From Salvator merianae (lineage: Eukaryota > Chordata > Lepidosauria > Squamata > Teiidae), in assembly GCA_003586115.2 (NCBI GenBank), contig QVOM02000034.1:138942453-139006452 (forward strand): a stretch of DNA of 64,000 nt. Reading direction: 5' to 3'. The position numbers were made by a program, and so were the translations under genes. This document shows, in pieces, positions 47,540 through 59,078 of this stretch. The stretch's first letter is position 1, and the number at the start of each line of letters is the position of its first letter. The notes beneath the pieces were generated by a model that saw only the letters and a list, made by a program, of their open reading frames with translations, searched no databases and was not told where the DNA came from.

Positions 47540-48740
47540 GTCAATTCAAAAAAACAAAGAACCCAACTATTTGATCACATTATCTACCTGGAATTAATGA
47601 GAGAAGAAATTAATACCAACTACATCATCGCTAATACCACTAAGATTGCATCCTCTATTTCCAACAATGACAGCAAATACTTGGAAAGATTTTGAAAATG
47701 CTAGATTATATCATATAAGTGATTTCTAAAATGAAAATGGTCAGTTAAAATCTTTCAATGAAATAGACAAAATAGAGGAAGCAAGAAGAAAACAGTGCTA
47801 AAATCTTATTTATACAATATTTTCTTAAAAACCTAAGAACCAAAGCAGAAGCTACAAGATCTTTGACATCTTTTGAAAAATGTATTACTTTCAGAGATCT
47901 AAAGATAAAAGCTATAGTATCAGAAGTATATAACATTCAGCTTCTAGGTCTAAAAGCACAACTGGAGACAGATCTAAAACTAAAAATTACAGATGAGGAA
48001 TGGATTTTTGTTACATTGGAAAAAACATATTAGAATATACATCTGAAATTAAAGAGATTACTTCAAAAAATTTATTCCACTGGCATATAACTATGGTATA
48101 AGTATTATTAATAAATCTATTACACTGTTGTGTTTGAAAGGATGTCAAGTGAAAGGGAATTACATTCATGTTTATGGGAATGTCCACTTAGTACAGACAT
48201 TTTGTACAACAGTTAACAAGGAAATATAGAGCATTATAAAGGGACAAACTTACTTTACACTAGTGCTTTGTGTTTCATTTTTATTCAAGAATTAAAGTAA
48301 AAGCCTGAAATACAAAATTGGAAAGTAAACAAAAATTAACTAAATCTAACTGTATAACAAAAAAAATAAGGAAAAGAAATAAATCAAATTGGTATAACAA
48401 GATGTGGCAACTAGCAATTAATGAATATTTAATTGAACAAAAAAAATCATGATAGGATTACCAATGTAGAAAACTTTCTTTAGCAACTGGAGTCCAATTA
48501 TAGAGTCTGTAATAGTACCTAATACCATGATATTCATGGAAAGACAATATTTTTGGATTACAGAAGGAACATAATGAGAGATATATGAAACACAGTTTTA
48601 TTGTATGTGTATATAAAAGGTAAGTACTTAATGACAGATAATAGTGAGATTAAGAAGAGCTTTTTTGGCTAAAGTTGTATCAGGACTGTGATGTAAATAG
48701 CTGTAGCTAAATTGTTTATTAAAAATCAGTTTGTTTTTAA
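47540..48740 (+). mobile_element. Degenerate L1 ORF2 C-terminal half
   Basis: Scattered L1-like blocks remain across many stops: PLFPTMTANTWKDF near 47660 and a CLKGCQVKGNYIHVY block near 48130. The latter is the C..C...G...H cysteine/histidine region at the L1 ORF2 terminus. The tail is AT-rich. Confidence 0.55.
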
Positions 48741-48937
48741 AAAAACAAGCAGAGTCTCTGATTAAGTGTAGTATCTTCAAACCTTCTAGTTAACATAGGT
48801 AGAATGTTCATTCTAGATTTCATAAAAGTAAAACTTTTATTGATTAGTCCAAGGACAGTATAGGAAGATAGACTTTGGGGGTGTAGACCTGTGGGTGAGC
48901 TTTAACCAAGTGGATACATGTTCAATGGAAGCCTCTT

Positions 48938-49460
48938 GGGGTGTGATCAGACGGGCTAATTCGGGCGACTTCCGGTCACACAGAGGGCGGGCATTCCAAA
49001 CAGAAGGCGCCCCGATTCGTATAAATGTCGCCCCGAAGCTCCGTGGCAGCGACTCTTCCCACAGTCGATATTAACTAGCTCTCGGAGCGACGCTTTTCAG
49101 AAGCCTCGCAGAGTAGTTCAATCTCGCGAGAGTGGGCGGTTCAGAAAGGAGTAGACAGGCGCGGAGTGGAAGATGGGAGTTTCCCGCCATACAAGGCTCA
49201 CTAGGCTCAATCGGAGTACCGGGTTGTAATAACCAATCGGGAGACATGTAACAAGATTATTCAATGGCTGTAATGTCATTGGTTACTACGGACTGTTGCC
49301 AGTATCTGACTCGCCTTATTTTGCGTGGTATGGCGGAAAGGGGCGATCGGTGAATCGTCTAATCGGAGGCAAGTGTGAGCGCAGCTAGTGTCTTTCGCTT
49401 CTAGATAAATGCGACTATGGGTTGATATGCGACTCAATGAGGCCCAGTGTGATCGTACCC
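48938..49460. mobile_element. Non-autonomous DNA transposon, CpG-rich
   Basis: Left end GGGTGTGATCAGACGGGC is mirrored by the right end, whose complement reads GGGTACGATCACACTGGGC. The body is CpG-rich and contains GTAACAAG...GGTTAC-type internal inverted repeats. The 9-mer TGGATACAT flanks it at 48911-48919 and 49462-49470. No coding capacity. Confidence 0.6.
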
Positions 49461-49769
49461 TTGGATACATAAATGCGACTTCTCCCTTCTGCAACATAGG
49501 AGAAGGATTTGTCTGAGGATAAATAAAACAGATGGCATGTGCAAATAAATCATGCAGTCTCCAGTCTAGATGTACCATGCCTAAGGCAAGAAGATTGTTT
49601 GAATGTGCACTGCTCTTCTTCCAAGTGCTGCTCTAGTGGTGCCCTGCAAAACTACAATCGTTTGCAGTCGCCAAAAGGAGACCACCAAACACAGTGCTCG
49701 CTCTCGCCTTACTGGGATCGTTGTAGTCGAACATTTCTGCCTTCTGCAGTTGAAATATAACTCCAGCAG

Positions 49770-50560
49770 TGGAGGCCAGAGTGCACTTAAATACACTGGG
49801 CAGCTATTCTAAGCTATGGCGGTGGTCTGTCACCAGAAAAACTATTAATAAAAACCGCCACCGTTCCTCTCATTCTTTCAAACGAGGGACCCTTGTGAAT
49901 GTTGTTTCTGCTTCCGAAGAAGCGTATCCCTGCAGCCCCGGTGCCGTTAGCCTCAATGATCCAGGAGTCCATGTCGGTAAGCAGCTCCTCCTGGCATCGA
50001 GCGCCTCTGCCAATCAGAGGGGGCGGGGCGCGGGAGGCGGGGGCGGAGGGGAGTTCCTCCTGCAATGGAGGCGCCGGGATGATCCTCGGAGCCTCCGCCC
50101 CCTTCCCCGCCGGCGCGTCATCCCAAGCTGCTATCGCATTCCCGTCCACCTGCGCGCGCTCCCGCCGCTTCCCCCGCCTCCCCCTCCTCAAATCTCCTGG
50201 CCCTGTAGCCCCTCCCGCAGAAGTAGCTGCAGCCACCAGCCCTGCCCGCCTGCCCACCGCGATGCCAGCCTGGACTTGGAACCGTGCGAGGACCTGAGAC
50301 GGACATCGCAGGCTGATCGCTGGGTATTTCCCCACCCAAAAGCCAGCGTGCTGGTCAGGAAGGAAGGGGGCGAGGAGCAATCCTCCCTCGCGGGGCTCGT
50401 TCGTGGCTGAGAAAGGAAGGATGGCGGGGAGGGACTTCGCTCCCCCCTTGCCCCCTCGGATTTAAGCTGGAAGTGTTTTCAGCAGCGAGGCAGCTGCAGC
50501 GGCTGAGGCGGAGGATTCAGCACCCGGACAGCACCCAGGTAAGAATCTGACTGCAGCGCC
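49770..50560 (+). promoter_or_regulatory. CpG island, candidate gene promoter
   Basis: GC content and CpG density rise sharply, with GC boxes (GGGGCGGGGCGCGGGAGGCG at 50020-50039 and a further GGGGGCGG block). This is the most promoter-like segment of the window and is not bounded by transposon ends. A consensus splice donor on the plus strand lies at its downstream edge. The long overlapping frames on both strands here are expected in GC-rich DNA and are not called genes. Confidence 0.7.
50440..50538 (+). other. Candidate non-coding first exon end with splice donor
   Basis: CACCCAG at 50532-50538 is followed by GTAAGAATCTGAC, a near-ideal U1 target (CAG|GTAAGA). With the CpG island upstream this suggests a 5' UTR exon of a gene running to the right. 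The exon start is not defined and the gene is unknown. Confidence 0.5.
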
Positions 50561-51250
50561 TCTCGAACGGGGAAGTGGACGAATTGAGGGAAGGAGGGAG
50601 TGAGGGAGGAAAGACGTCTCACCGTTTGCTCTTTCCTCCACTGAAATACTAAGGCGAAAGGCGCCAAAATTTCTTCCCCCCCCCAATTTAAGGGGATCCT
50701 GAGCAAAATGGCTTTGAAAGAAGGCAATCGGTGTAATCCCCGCCCCCCCTCCATGCTGCCAAGACACACAGGCCAGCAGGCAGAGACCATTGCATGTGCA
50801 TTCCATAGGTGGCATGATGGGGAGAACGGAGCCCCATGGCACTGCAGAGAGAAGAGGAGACCTCCTCTGCCGGGTGGCTTGCCTTCTTCCTCTGGATAAG
50901 CATGGGGGAGCACTGGGCCTACATAGCTCAATCTCTACCTCCTCAGGGGTCAAAGAAGAGTACAGGTATACAGGTAGAGCACAGCTGGTTGCTCTTTCAG
51001 CTGTTCACTCAGCTCTGCTTTCCCTTTGGATGATGCAGGGATGGCAGAAGCTGGGCCTAATCCTCCCTCTTGTGCTGTCCAGACAGAGAGGAAAGAGGAA
51101 CAAGCAGAGGCAATGATATGAAGCAGCTTTCATTTGTTCCCTTCTCTCTGTCACCCAATCCAGAAGAAGAATACAGGTGGTCAGTAGGATATGAATGTGG
51201 AAGGGACCAGGAATCTTAGCTAAAAACCAGATAATTTAATCAATCTTCCC
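50561..51250. other. Candidate intron, no recognised feature
   Basis: A near-duplicate GAAGAGTACAGGT / GAAGAATACAGGT occurs near 50956 and 51166. Nothing else recognised. Confidence 0.35.
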
Positions 51251-51301
51251 AGGAAATTGCTGGTCTTCAGATTCTTAAAGTAGGTAAACACCAAGCATAG
51301 A

Positions 51302-51580
51302 ATGGATACAGAGGAAGCAGAACAAGAAGATATCATCAGGCTTCCACTCTCAAATGGCTTTGTGGATTACCACAACTTTAACTTGATGAGAAGAACTTTC
51401 CTAGACCGTCTTGAAATAGACAATGTGTGGAGGAAAATTAGCATATTTTTGAGAATCTTGAGATACTTTCAAAATGCCCTTATTCAGTGCAACTTGTGGC
51501 ATATCCTAGTGCTAGGAGAAGGTGACATTATTCTGATGCAGCTGGAGATCCTGCACCCAAGGAAAAACAAAGAGCAGTAA
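51302..51580 (+). CDS. Unrecognised small open frame, candidate exon
   Basis: ATG at 51302, stop at 51578-51580, 92 codons; acidic start (MDTEEAEQEDII), then a hydrophobic and basic body with VWRKISIFLRILRYF. A pyrimidine-rich tract ending TTCCCAG lies at about 51245-51251. It lies 0.76 kb downstream of the CpG-island splice donor. I do not recognise any family, and the lack of repeats here is the only other support. It may be a chance frame. Confidence 0.22.
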   Translation: MDTEEAEQEDIIRLPLSNGFVDYHNFNLMRRTFLDRLEIDNVWRKISIFLRILRYFQNALIQCNLWHILVLGEGDIILMQLEILHPRKNKEQ

Positions 51581-52390
51581 TGACACTTGCCTATGACTTT
51601 CTCGTCCACCTTCACCGGTGCAACTTTGTGACATTTTTCTGGTGCTCAAGCTTCCAGGTTCTGTTGGTTAAGAGAGCTAGGAGGCAACTTATTAGATGTA
51701 GGGAGACTGCCTTCCTACATATTTCATAGAGGGCCTATTAATCTTTCCTGCTGCTTGAAAGTGTTGAGGGCCTTCTTGATGTTATAACCACTGATGGCTC
51801 TGGATAAGGCTCTGAGAAGTATTATTTAAAAAGCTTGATACTTTCTCACTCCCTTTCTAGAAATGAAGGGAATGAGGATGAATTTGTTAGTGTAAACCTC
51901 ATCTGCCAGTGTAAGCCTCACTATAATTAATGTGGAAGGCTGACATAGAAATTTGTGATTTATAAACAAAGTTCTGTTTTACTACATACTTTGTGTGTTC
52001 AGTTCCAGATTTCTCACCATCATTGTCTCTTGCTCTTAAAACTACATTTCCCAGAACTAAACATGCTCTAGATATGCTCTGGAAAAAAACAAAATAGAGT
52101 GCTTTCACTATATATCACCAAGAACACTAACTTATTTCAAATGTTTTAACCAATATATAACCTCTACATATGATAAACGTATTTGCTGATCCAGTACTAG
52201 TAACTATGAGGAACTTTCTGTGAAAACATCAGATAAGGCATCAGTGAACTGAATGGTATATGTAGTAGTCAAGCTTGATAGCAAAAGTAAGTTGGGCATT
52301 TTCATAGGCCCATGATAGCAAATCAAATCAAACCACTTTTAGCTTAAGGTTGGGATGCTGAGTGAATGAATGCCTGAGCAGACAGCAGTA
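51581..52390. other. No recognisable feature
   Basis: No gene or repeat recognised. Confidence 0.4.
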
Positions 52391-52830
52391 TGTTAATAAA
52401 CCTTTATTGTCTAAAATTGACAACAGAACAGTTCAAAGGAATTCCCTAACTACAAGCTTTCCAAGTGTTTCTCCTTACGTTTCAGTTTCTCACAGTCATA
52501 CAAAACAAGCCAAAAAGCATGGTTCTCTATAGTTCAAGATCACTTTTCCTACATGGATAATCTGAAGCCTTCCAGATATTATTGGACTAGAACTGCTATC
52601 CTTCCTAATCATTGGTTTTACTAGCTGGATCTGAAGGGAACTGAAGTTCAACATTCTCTGAGGAATTACAAGTTTGCTCCAATCCTCTAGTTCAGTATTG
52701 TGTGCACTGTCTATAAACTGAGTTGTCAAAGGACTTTCTGAGGTATGCCAGAGAAGAAAACTGGGAGCCTTCACATCCAGAAAGCTTGCATAAGAGAAGG
52801 AGGATGAGCTAGCCAACTTTTATGCCAGTG
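52391..52830 (-). mobile_element. LTR-like region, minus strand
   Basis: AATAAAGGTTTATT (52408-52395) on the minus strand has the same hairpin-type polyadenylation signal as the solo LTR at 41720-42079. Boundaries and target duplication were not found. Confidence 0.35.
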
Positions 52831-54819
52831 CTTAATTTGTATTTTAGGTTCCTGCCCAGCAGCAGGGTTGCTAGCAGAAGTGGCAGAGCAGCAGAAAGGG
52901 TGAAACTCTGACTGGAGCTTCCACTTTTGATTTCAAATCATATTTCAATCTGCAGTAGACCAAAGTGTGGCTCAGAGAGCTCAAAGGCAAGATTCCTGTT
53001 GGACACTTCTGCCTTCCCACCCTGTGGCTGACACTGCCTTATATTTATATCCAAGTAAACAGAAATGCTTGCTTTTAAGAAATGGATATAAATTGGCCAT
53101 ACCTTGCTCCTGCTTAACCCAGGAGACTCTAGTCTTACAACACAGAAAAATAGGACTGTGTGATGTATTTATTCATATTCTTAGACTCCTGCTGCCAGCA
53201 ACACCAACCACAATGGTACGGAACAGTGCAGCAGCACCGGGAGTGAAGCAGGCTGGTCACTCCACATTTAAGACATAAGTATATCGTGCTTAGTAGAACT
53301 TGCAGAAAAACTTACAAAGAGGCACAAAACAACCAGGAATGAAAAAGTAATACAAAACAGGTAGAGATAGTGAAAAAAGCACAAACAAATAAAATTTGAT
53401 TGTGTAAGGAACAAGCAGAAACATGGAGTAGGTACATCTCATCTCTTTGGCACTTTGTGTGCTGGCCACACTTCCTGTTTTAATACGTGATTGGAGTTGG
53501 TCTTGCTCACCTGTATGATTTCCAGTACAGGAATGGACTCTAAGTGCAAGTAAAACATCCCCTTCTTTCAGACCAAAACCGCTGATGGCCTGTGCCAGAG
53601 TAGGCAGTGCCATTAAATGAGGAAGGCTCACATGGCACATTCCTGCTGGCTCCTTTGCATATTCAAACTGATTGCTAGAAGGAATCATTCAATACAGAAC
53701 GGCTTCAACTATCTGAAGAACAGTATGGCCTGCAATAAGAATATTGTATTGAAAGGTGCTCCCGTGCAGCATTTCAGGCAAACTGCTAAGTTTCATTTGA
53801 CTAATCTTCCGTTCCCATCACTTATGTCAGTCAGCATTCCATGGCCACTGAGCACCTTCAGCCCTCATTCAGTTGTATTGGTTTTATTTCATAGTTTTCC
53901 CTTAAAAAAAAAAGTTCTACAAACTTTGAGTTTTCCCAAAAATTATTGGTACCTCACTGTTGTGCATGGAGATTGCCAGGTGTGTTGTGATAGGTCTGCT
54001 TGAATCAAAGGACTCCCTCGCCACACTGCCTGGCTCTGCCTCCTGGAACTCAAATTGTCTATATTCCCAAAAGAATTTTAGGTATGGCCGTTCCATGTTG
54101 GATGAATTAAGGCATTGGTAGGCCATGATGAAAGCACCACCACCATCAGCCACCATTAAAAGACATTTGAGCACAACGGCTAGTTTACGGTAGCAGTGCA
54201 ATGGCAAACAGATGTCTTGTCCTGCCATGAAATGGGAGAAGCATAAATGATTCTGTGCTGAGCTCTCTAAGGTCTGGCATTGGTCTTCAGTGACACCACT
54301 TTGATTGATAAAAACCTCAGCTGAGAAAATAAATTAGTTATAAGGATACTTGCACACAAAGAGGATCTGTGGGAAATGTGTTTTTTTTTAAAAAAATAAT
54401 AACATTTAAAGAAATCCCTTGATGTCTTTTTCTTCTAAAATACCTTTCATCAGCAATTCTACAAATATATTAGGGGCATGCAAGATGCCATTTTGAAAGC
54501 TTGCCAAAACTTTTGAAATGGCTCCCCACTTTTTACATGGGGGCTAAGTTTGCAAAGTGTAACACTCGCAAAATGAGCCCTAAAGCAAAGTGAGAACATA
54601 GCCCTGCTCGCCTTGCTCTTGGCTGCCCCTCCTGGCCTTTTTGGAACCTGGAAGGGAGGGGGCCCTCAGCTCTTGTCAGTTTGCTAGAGCCAAATGATAC
54701 TTCAGAGGACATTCAGAATGGTATTTTGCGCACTCATGATAGATAGACAGACTTCCTCAATCAGTGGACAAAATATATCATTGTTTAGTGTAAACCCTTA
54801 TTATACAAAATGGCAAATT
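52831..54819. other. No recognised gene; open-frame stretch on the minus strand
   Basis: Minus-strand frames 53290-53688 (132 codons) and 53917-54228 (103 codons) are longer than expected for AT-rich DNA but unrecognised, and no splice sites link them. Confidence 0.35.
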
Positions 54820-55529
54820 CAGTCATCCCTCTTTATATGCTACCATTTGGTTCCTACAATGTGCCATGTATAGTGAAACTGTTTATAGGAAGCAACTGAG
54901 TTTAAGATAAACCAGGGGTTAGAGGAACCACAGCTAAAAACTCCATTAACTTACATTGCCCATTGACCTTCTTTGAGTAGGCCAGGTTCCTTTTAAGTTA
55001 CACTGACATCAATGAGAACTGGCTTCGCTCAGTGTAAGTCAACGGAGAAAAGTTATTTGGATTCAAAGTGTCACATCACAGTCACCCCAGCCAGTATCTT
55101 CCACTGAGTTCAATGCTTCAATTCTGGACCGTCATGCATTTGACCTGTAACACATTATTTACTGCCATCCTAGGCAGGATCTCCCACGGAGCGCAATACT
55201 ACAGATCAGAACAGTAGGGAAAAGTTGCCTTTAACACACAACTGTGGAACAGTCCCACTCACTGAATTGCACAAAACTACCCAAAACTACTACTCTCTGC
55301 AAACTGCAAAAGCCCTTCCTCACTATACCAAGACAAGTGGGGGGAAATGGCTTCTAGGGCAAAAAGAAGCTTCCAGAATGCCTTGGGTTGTCATCGGGCC
55401 TGCCTGCTTCAGTGCCAAACTGTGTACAAGGGAAACTCCAAACCATGTATAAGGAGGGATGCTGCAGTTTTCTAAATGTGCATAACTGAAACCTTGTTGT
55501 AAAAGACCAAGTATGAGGAGGGGTGACTG
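54820..55529. mobile_element. Tigger/mariner-like element
   Basis: Left end CAGTCATCCCTCTTTATATG and inverted right end CAGTCACCCCTCCTCATAC match. TA follows the right end at 55530-55531; the left flank has TT. A second, internal pair (near 54880 and 55445) gives nested inverted repeats. No transposase frame remains. Confidence 0.5.
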
Positions 55530-55800
55530 TAAATAGTTTGCTCAGCCTTCTCTTCTGCAGGTGGGAAGCCATGTCTGGAGAGGAAAAGAGCCATTTTCCT
55601 GGTTTCTCTATGAAAGTGTCGTAATATGCTTAGTTGTTTATCATAATCAGTAATGGGCATTTTGTTTTGTTCTGACTGTAGATTATGTCATTATATTGTT
55701 TTTTTATTTATTATTATTTTATATATTATGATTATATTGATATATACAAAAAGTGGAATTTCCACACTAGACATCCTATAGCTAGTTTTATTTGCTTACT

Positions 55801-55830
55801 GTTTGCTTGTTTGTTTGTTTGTTTGTTTAT
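55801..55830. repeat. (TTTG)n tail microsatellite
   Basis: TTTG repeats at the 3' end of the minus-strand L2-like element that follows. Confidence 0.85.
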
Positions 55831-56110
55831 TCATTCAAAACATTTCCATACAGCATACCAACTTTGAAAAAAAAGTCCTGAAGCAGTTTACAATAGGAAC
55901 TTAAAAGCAAGGTGAAGAAGCATCCCCCTGCCCTGAACCAGCATCAAGCCGTTGGTATCAGCCCAAGGCAGGGGGCAGGACATATTGTACACAAAGCAGG
56001 ATTTCCAGACCCTGGCGGCATCCTGTCCTGTGGATTCAGATTATGTTGCTCCAGCTGCTCCTGCCTGCCCCTGTGTGTAGGCGACCTGGGACTTGTTTCT
56101 GGCTAGTCAG
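55831..56110 (-). mobile_element. L2-like LINE 3' end
   Basis: On the minus strand it reads GTAAACTGCTTCAGGACTTT, then a short AT stretch and the (CAAA)n tail, the familiar end of squamate L2-like elements. Its 5' part is not resolved. Confidence 0.6.
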
Positions 56111-56199
56111 AAACAGGCCTCAGGTGTAAATGTATTATGGTTTAAGATTTTTGTGGGATACAGTTCATTACATTCGACATTATAAAGTGTTACCTTGGG

Positions 56200-56355
56200 C
56201 TAACAAGTATGAAATGTAAGCCAGTCAGGGTGGGAAGTATGTTCTATGTGCTCCACTTTTATTGTTCATATTAAATGTTGTGGCCCTGGGACCTTAGGGT
56301 GAAGAGTGGCAGCCAGGATATAAATATTTAAAATAAAATGAATGAATGAGGAGAC
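56200..56355 (+). mobile_element. L2-like LINE or SINE 3' end
   Basis: Plus-strand GCCCTGGGACCTTAGGGTGA, then GGATATAAATATTTAAAATA and (TGAA)n, another copy of the same type of 3' tail. Confidence 0.55.
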
Positions 56356-56689
56356 AGAGCCATACAGTGTGATTGAAAGCCTCTTGAACTGTGATCTAAC
56401 CCATTGGGCACCTGGCTGCAGTTCAGGTGAACAAAGGTGAGGTTTTCAGTCCTTATATCACCTGCCTTCCTTCTTCCACAGTCCCAGACTTTGGCCCTTG
56501 CTGGTAGAAATAATAAGATGGAAGGGAGCAGAAATACAGAAAAGTTTAAAGAGTAATAATTACATAATTTTCATTGGAAATAATTAATGAAATATTTGTA
56601 TACAGACTATCTGGTATAAGTAAAAGCAACACTGTTGTAAACATTCTTTGTTGTGACACTGAACAAGCAATACTTGTCCATTCATTCGT

Positions 56690-57120
56690 TCATTTGTTTA
56701 ACTATATTCGAATAGCCACCCAATAATAAGATTTTCTGGGTGGCTTATAGACAAAACATAAAATGAAAGGTATCTTTAAAAACATATCTACAAAGTAAGA
56801 TTTCAAAATAATATAATTTAAAAAAACCACTTCACATCAAGACATATTTTCTTACAATGTCTCAGTGAATGAAAGGGTCTTGATCTGGCACATAAGCATT
56901 TCATGAGGGCACTAGGCATACCTCTTTAGAGAAGACTCTTCTAGAACCTGAGGGCCACCACTGAGAAGGCTCTTTCCCTAGTGCCTACCTGCTTTACAGC
57001 ATTGGGCAAGAGGAACACAGAACATCTTTTGCAGATCGCAGGCTTCAAGTAGGGATGTATATTTAAAGCCATTCAGGATTTTCTGGTGCCAGAAAAAGAG
57101 GCGGATCCAATGCAATTAAT
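56690..57120 (-). mobile_element. L2-like LINE 3' region
   Basis: Minus-strand TATAAGCCACCCAGAAAATC (near 56751) leads to a tail of GAAT-type repeats. Upstream on that strand are blocks resembling the L2 3' coding end (CTCAGTGGTGGCCCTCAGG, near 56965). Confidence 0.6.
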
Positions 57121-57510
57121 AAAGCAGTAGTGTGATATGTTAAAAATGCAAATTCCTGTTAACAGGTTTATAGCCCAATTCTGAACTAGCATGAATTCCG
57201 AAACCATTTTCATAGGCAGCCCCACATGCAATCTGCTATTAATCTAAATGAGAAGCGAATTCCATTCTAATGCAGAGCTAAAGCAGTAGGTAAGGTTTGT
57301 GTGGTAGCTAGATTACTACTCCTGTAAACTCGTCAGAACTGACTTATTTGACAACCAGTGCTGAGTAGTGTCCACCAATGGCCTGCCACGCCACTGCTTC
57401 CTCTTACTAGATGTTCTTGATTTTTTTGAGGATCAACATCCTGCTGGTAGTATGTAGAAGGCACTTTAATGAGAATCATGGGTTGTTGAACGTGTACGTA
57501 AATGCATTTT

Positions 57511-58575
57511 TATTAATTAATTAATTAATTATTGCATTTGTATCCTGCCCTTCACATTCACGTGGAGATCCTAGGGCGAGTCACAACACATGATAAAACA
57601 ATTACTAAAACATGTTTTAAAATATAACCTATCCAACCCACCTAAGTACCCCCCACCCTGACTGGACTACAATCAAAGGAACTAGGACTCAAAGGCCCAA
57701 GTGAAGAGGCACATTTTAACCAAGCACCAAAAACCATATAAAGTTGGCGCCTCGCATACCTCCACCAGGAGGCTATTCCAAAGTTGGGGGTCTGCCACAG
57801 AGAAGCTGCTCTCATGTGCCACAGCCCCTTGCACCTTCAAGGACTACAAGAAGCTCCTCCCTTTGTGATCTTAAAGCAAGGTGGCTCTTTACAGAGAAAG
57901 GTGCTCCTTCATGTAGTCGGGGGCCAAGCCATTTATAAGCCAATATTAGCACCTTCAATTGGGCTTGGTAGCAAATTCCTTCAAGACTGCTGTACCTTCA
58001 AGACTGGCACTCTGTGCATTCAGCCAGAAACTCTTGCCAGCAGTTGAGCTGCTGCATCCTGCACTAGTTCCAGCTTCTGGATCATCTTCAAGGGTAGCCC
58101 CACGTAGAGTGCATTACAATAGTCTAGTCTAGAAGTTACCAGTGCATGGATCATTGTTGCCAAGTTGTCCTGATCCAGGAAAGACCAGAGCTGCCAAAGA
58201 CGGAGGAAAGTATTCCTGGCCACTGCTGCCATCTGAGCTTCAAGTGACAACAATCCAGAAGCACCCCTACGTCATGCACCCTTTATTTCAGAGACAAATT
58301 GGGTGCCATCTTACTCCCTGGATTCAAGACCCCATGACACACAGTACCTCTGACTTGTCTGGTTTCATTTTCAATGTATTGGTCCACATGTAGCCCATTA
58401 CTGCCTCCAGGTAGCAACAAACCAACTCAGCTGCCTCCCCTGATTCATCAGGAACAAAGAGATAGAGTTGGGTGCCATCCGTACACTGATGGCATCTCAC
58501 TCCAAATTTCCTAATGACCTCTCCCAGCAGCTTCATATAGATGTTAAACAGCACAAGGGACAGGACCAATCCCTA
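57511..58575 (-). mobile_element. L2-like LINE, RT 3' half
   Basis: Minus-strand frames 58324-58569 (LFNIYMKLLGEVIRKFGVRC, a CTDGTQLYLF block at the YADD position, then KMKPDKSEVL) and 58020-58253 (ALVTSRLDYCNALYVGLPLK) hold RT motifs of the CR1/L2 group. The active-site YADD reads CTDG. The frames are out of register. The 3' end is (AATT)n at 57511-57530. Confidence 0.82.
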
Positions 58576-58890
58576 AGGAGCTCCATATGAGGTTTGTTGT
58601 ACCTATGTTAAGGCCTTTCACCTGATTCTAGTTAAGGACATACATGCTACATACATTTTCTATAGTGATGAATTATTTTGAAAGGAAGTCACTTGGACTT
58701 TCATCCACCATGCGTGATTAGGCTGACTAGCGCAACTATTACTTTTCGTGCAACACCCCACACTAGGAATTCTAGCTGCTATATGCACAAGGTCAGGCCA
58801 GGGTCCAACTTAGCTTGAGAGAGAGCTACATGAGGAAAACATATCTTTTGACCTCAGGTGGCATTTAAAACATTATTCTTCCATTTCCAG

Positions 58891-59078
58891 GAAATTTGTG
58901 GTTCAGACAGAAAGTAAGGCAGATCCCTACACATTTTCTTGCTGAAATTCACAACTGTCAAAACTGCAGACATGCCATATATGCATCAATACTGTTTTGC
59001 TGCTCTGACGGCTGTAAGATGAAGAAAAACTGCTGTGAGAACATCTGTTTAGTTTGCTATAAGGAGGCTGTGGATTAA
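58891..59078 (+). CDS. Candidate cysteine-rich terminal exon, unknown gene
   Basis: A pyrimidine-rich tract ending CCATTTCCAG (58881-58890) is a good splice acceptor. From 58893 an open frame runs 61 codons to TAA at 59076-59078, without an ATG, as expected for an internal or last exon. Its end is rich in cysteine: HNCQNC, then LFCCSDGC, KKNCCENIC and LVCYKEAVD, ten cysteines in about 40 residues, with CxxC pairs that suggest zinc or disulfide binding. I know no family for it. It does not overlap a recognised repeat. The donor side and upstream exons are unknown. Confidence 0.3.

Noticed and set aside
49769..50410. Long overlapping frames on both strands (up to 213 codons)
   Set aside because: GC-rich DNA has few stops; no motif, no codon bias and overlap on both strands. 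Treated as CpG island and 5' UTR.
50462..50953. Frames of 150 and 163 codons on the minus strand
   Set aside because: Overlap each other in different frames and cross the candidate splice donor; no recognised domain.
53290..53688. Faint resemblance to TPRKB-type proteins
   Set aside because: The similarity is only a general pattern of hydrophobic positions, with no diagnostic motif; left unassigned.
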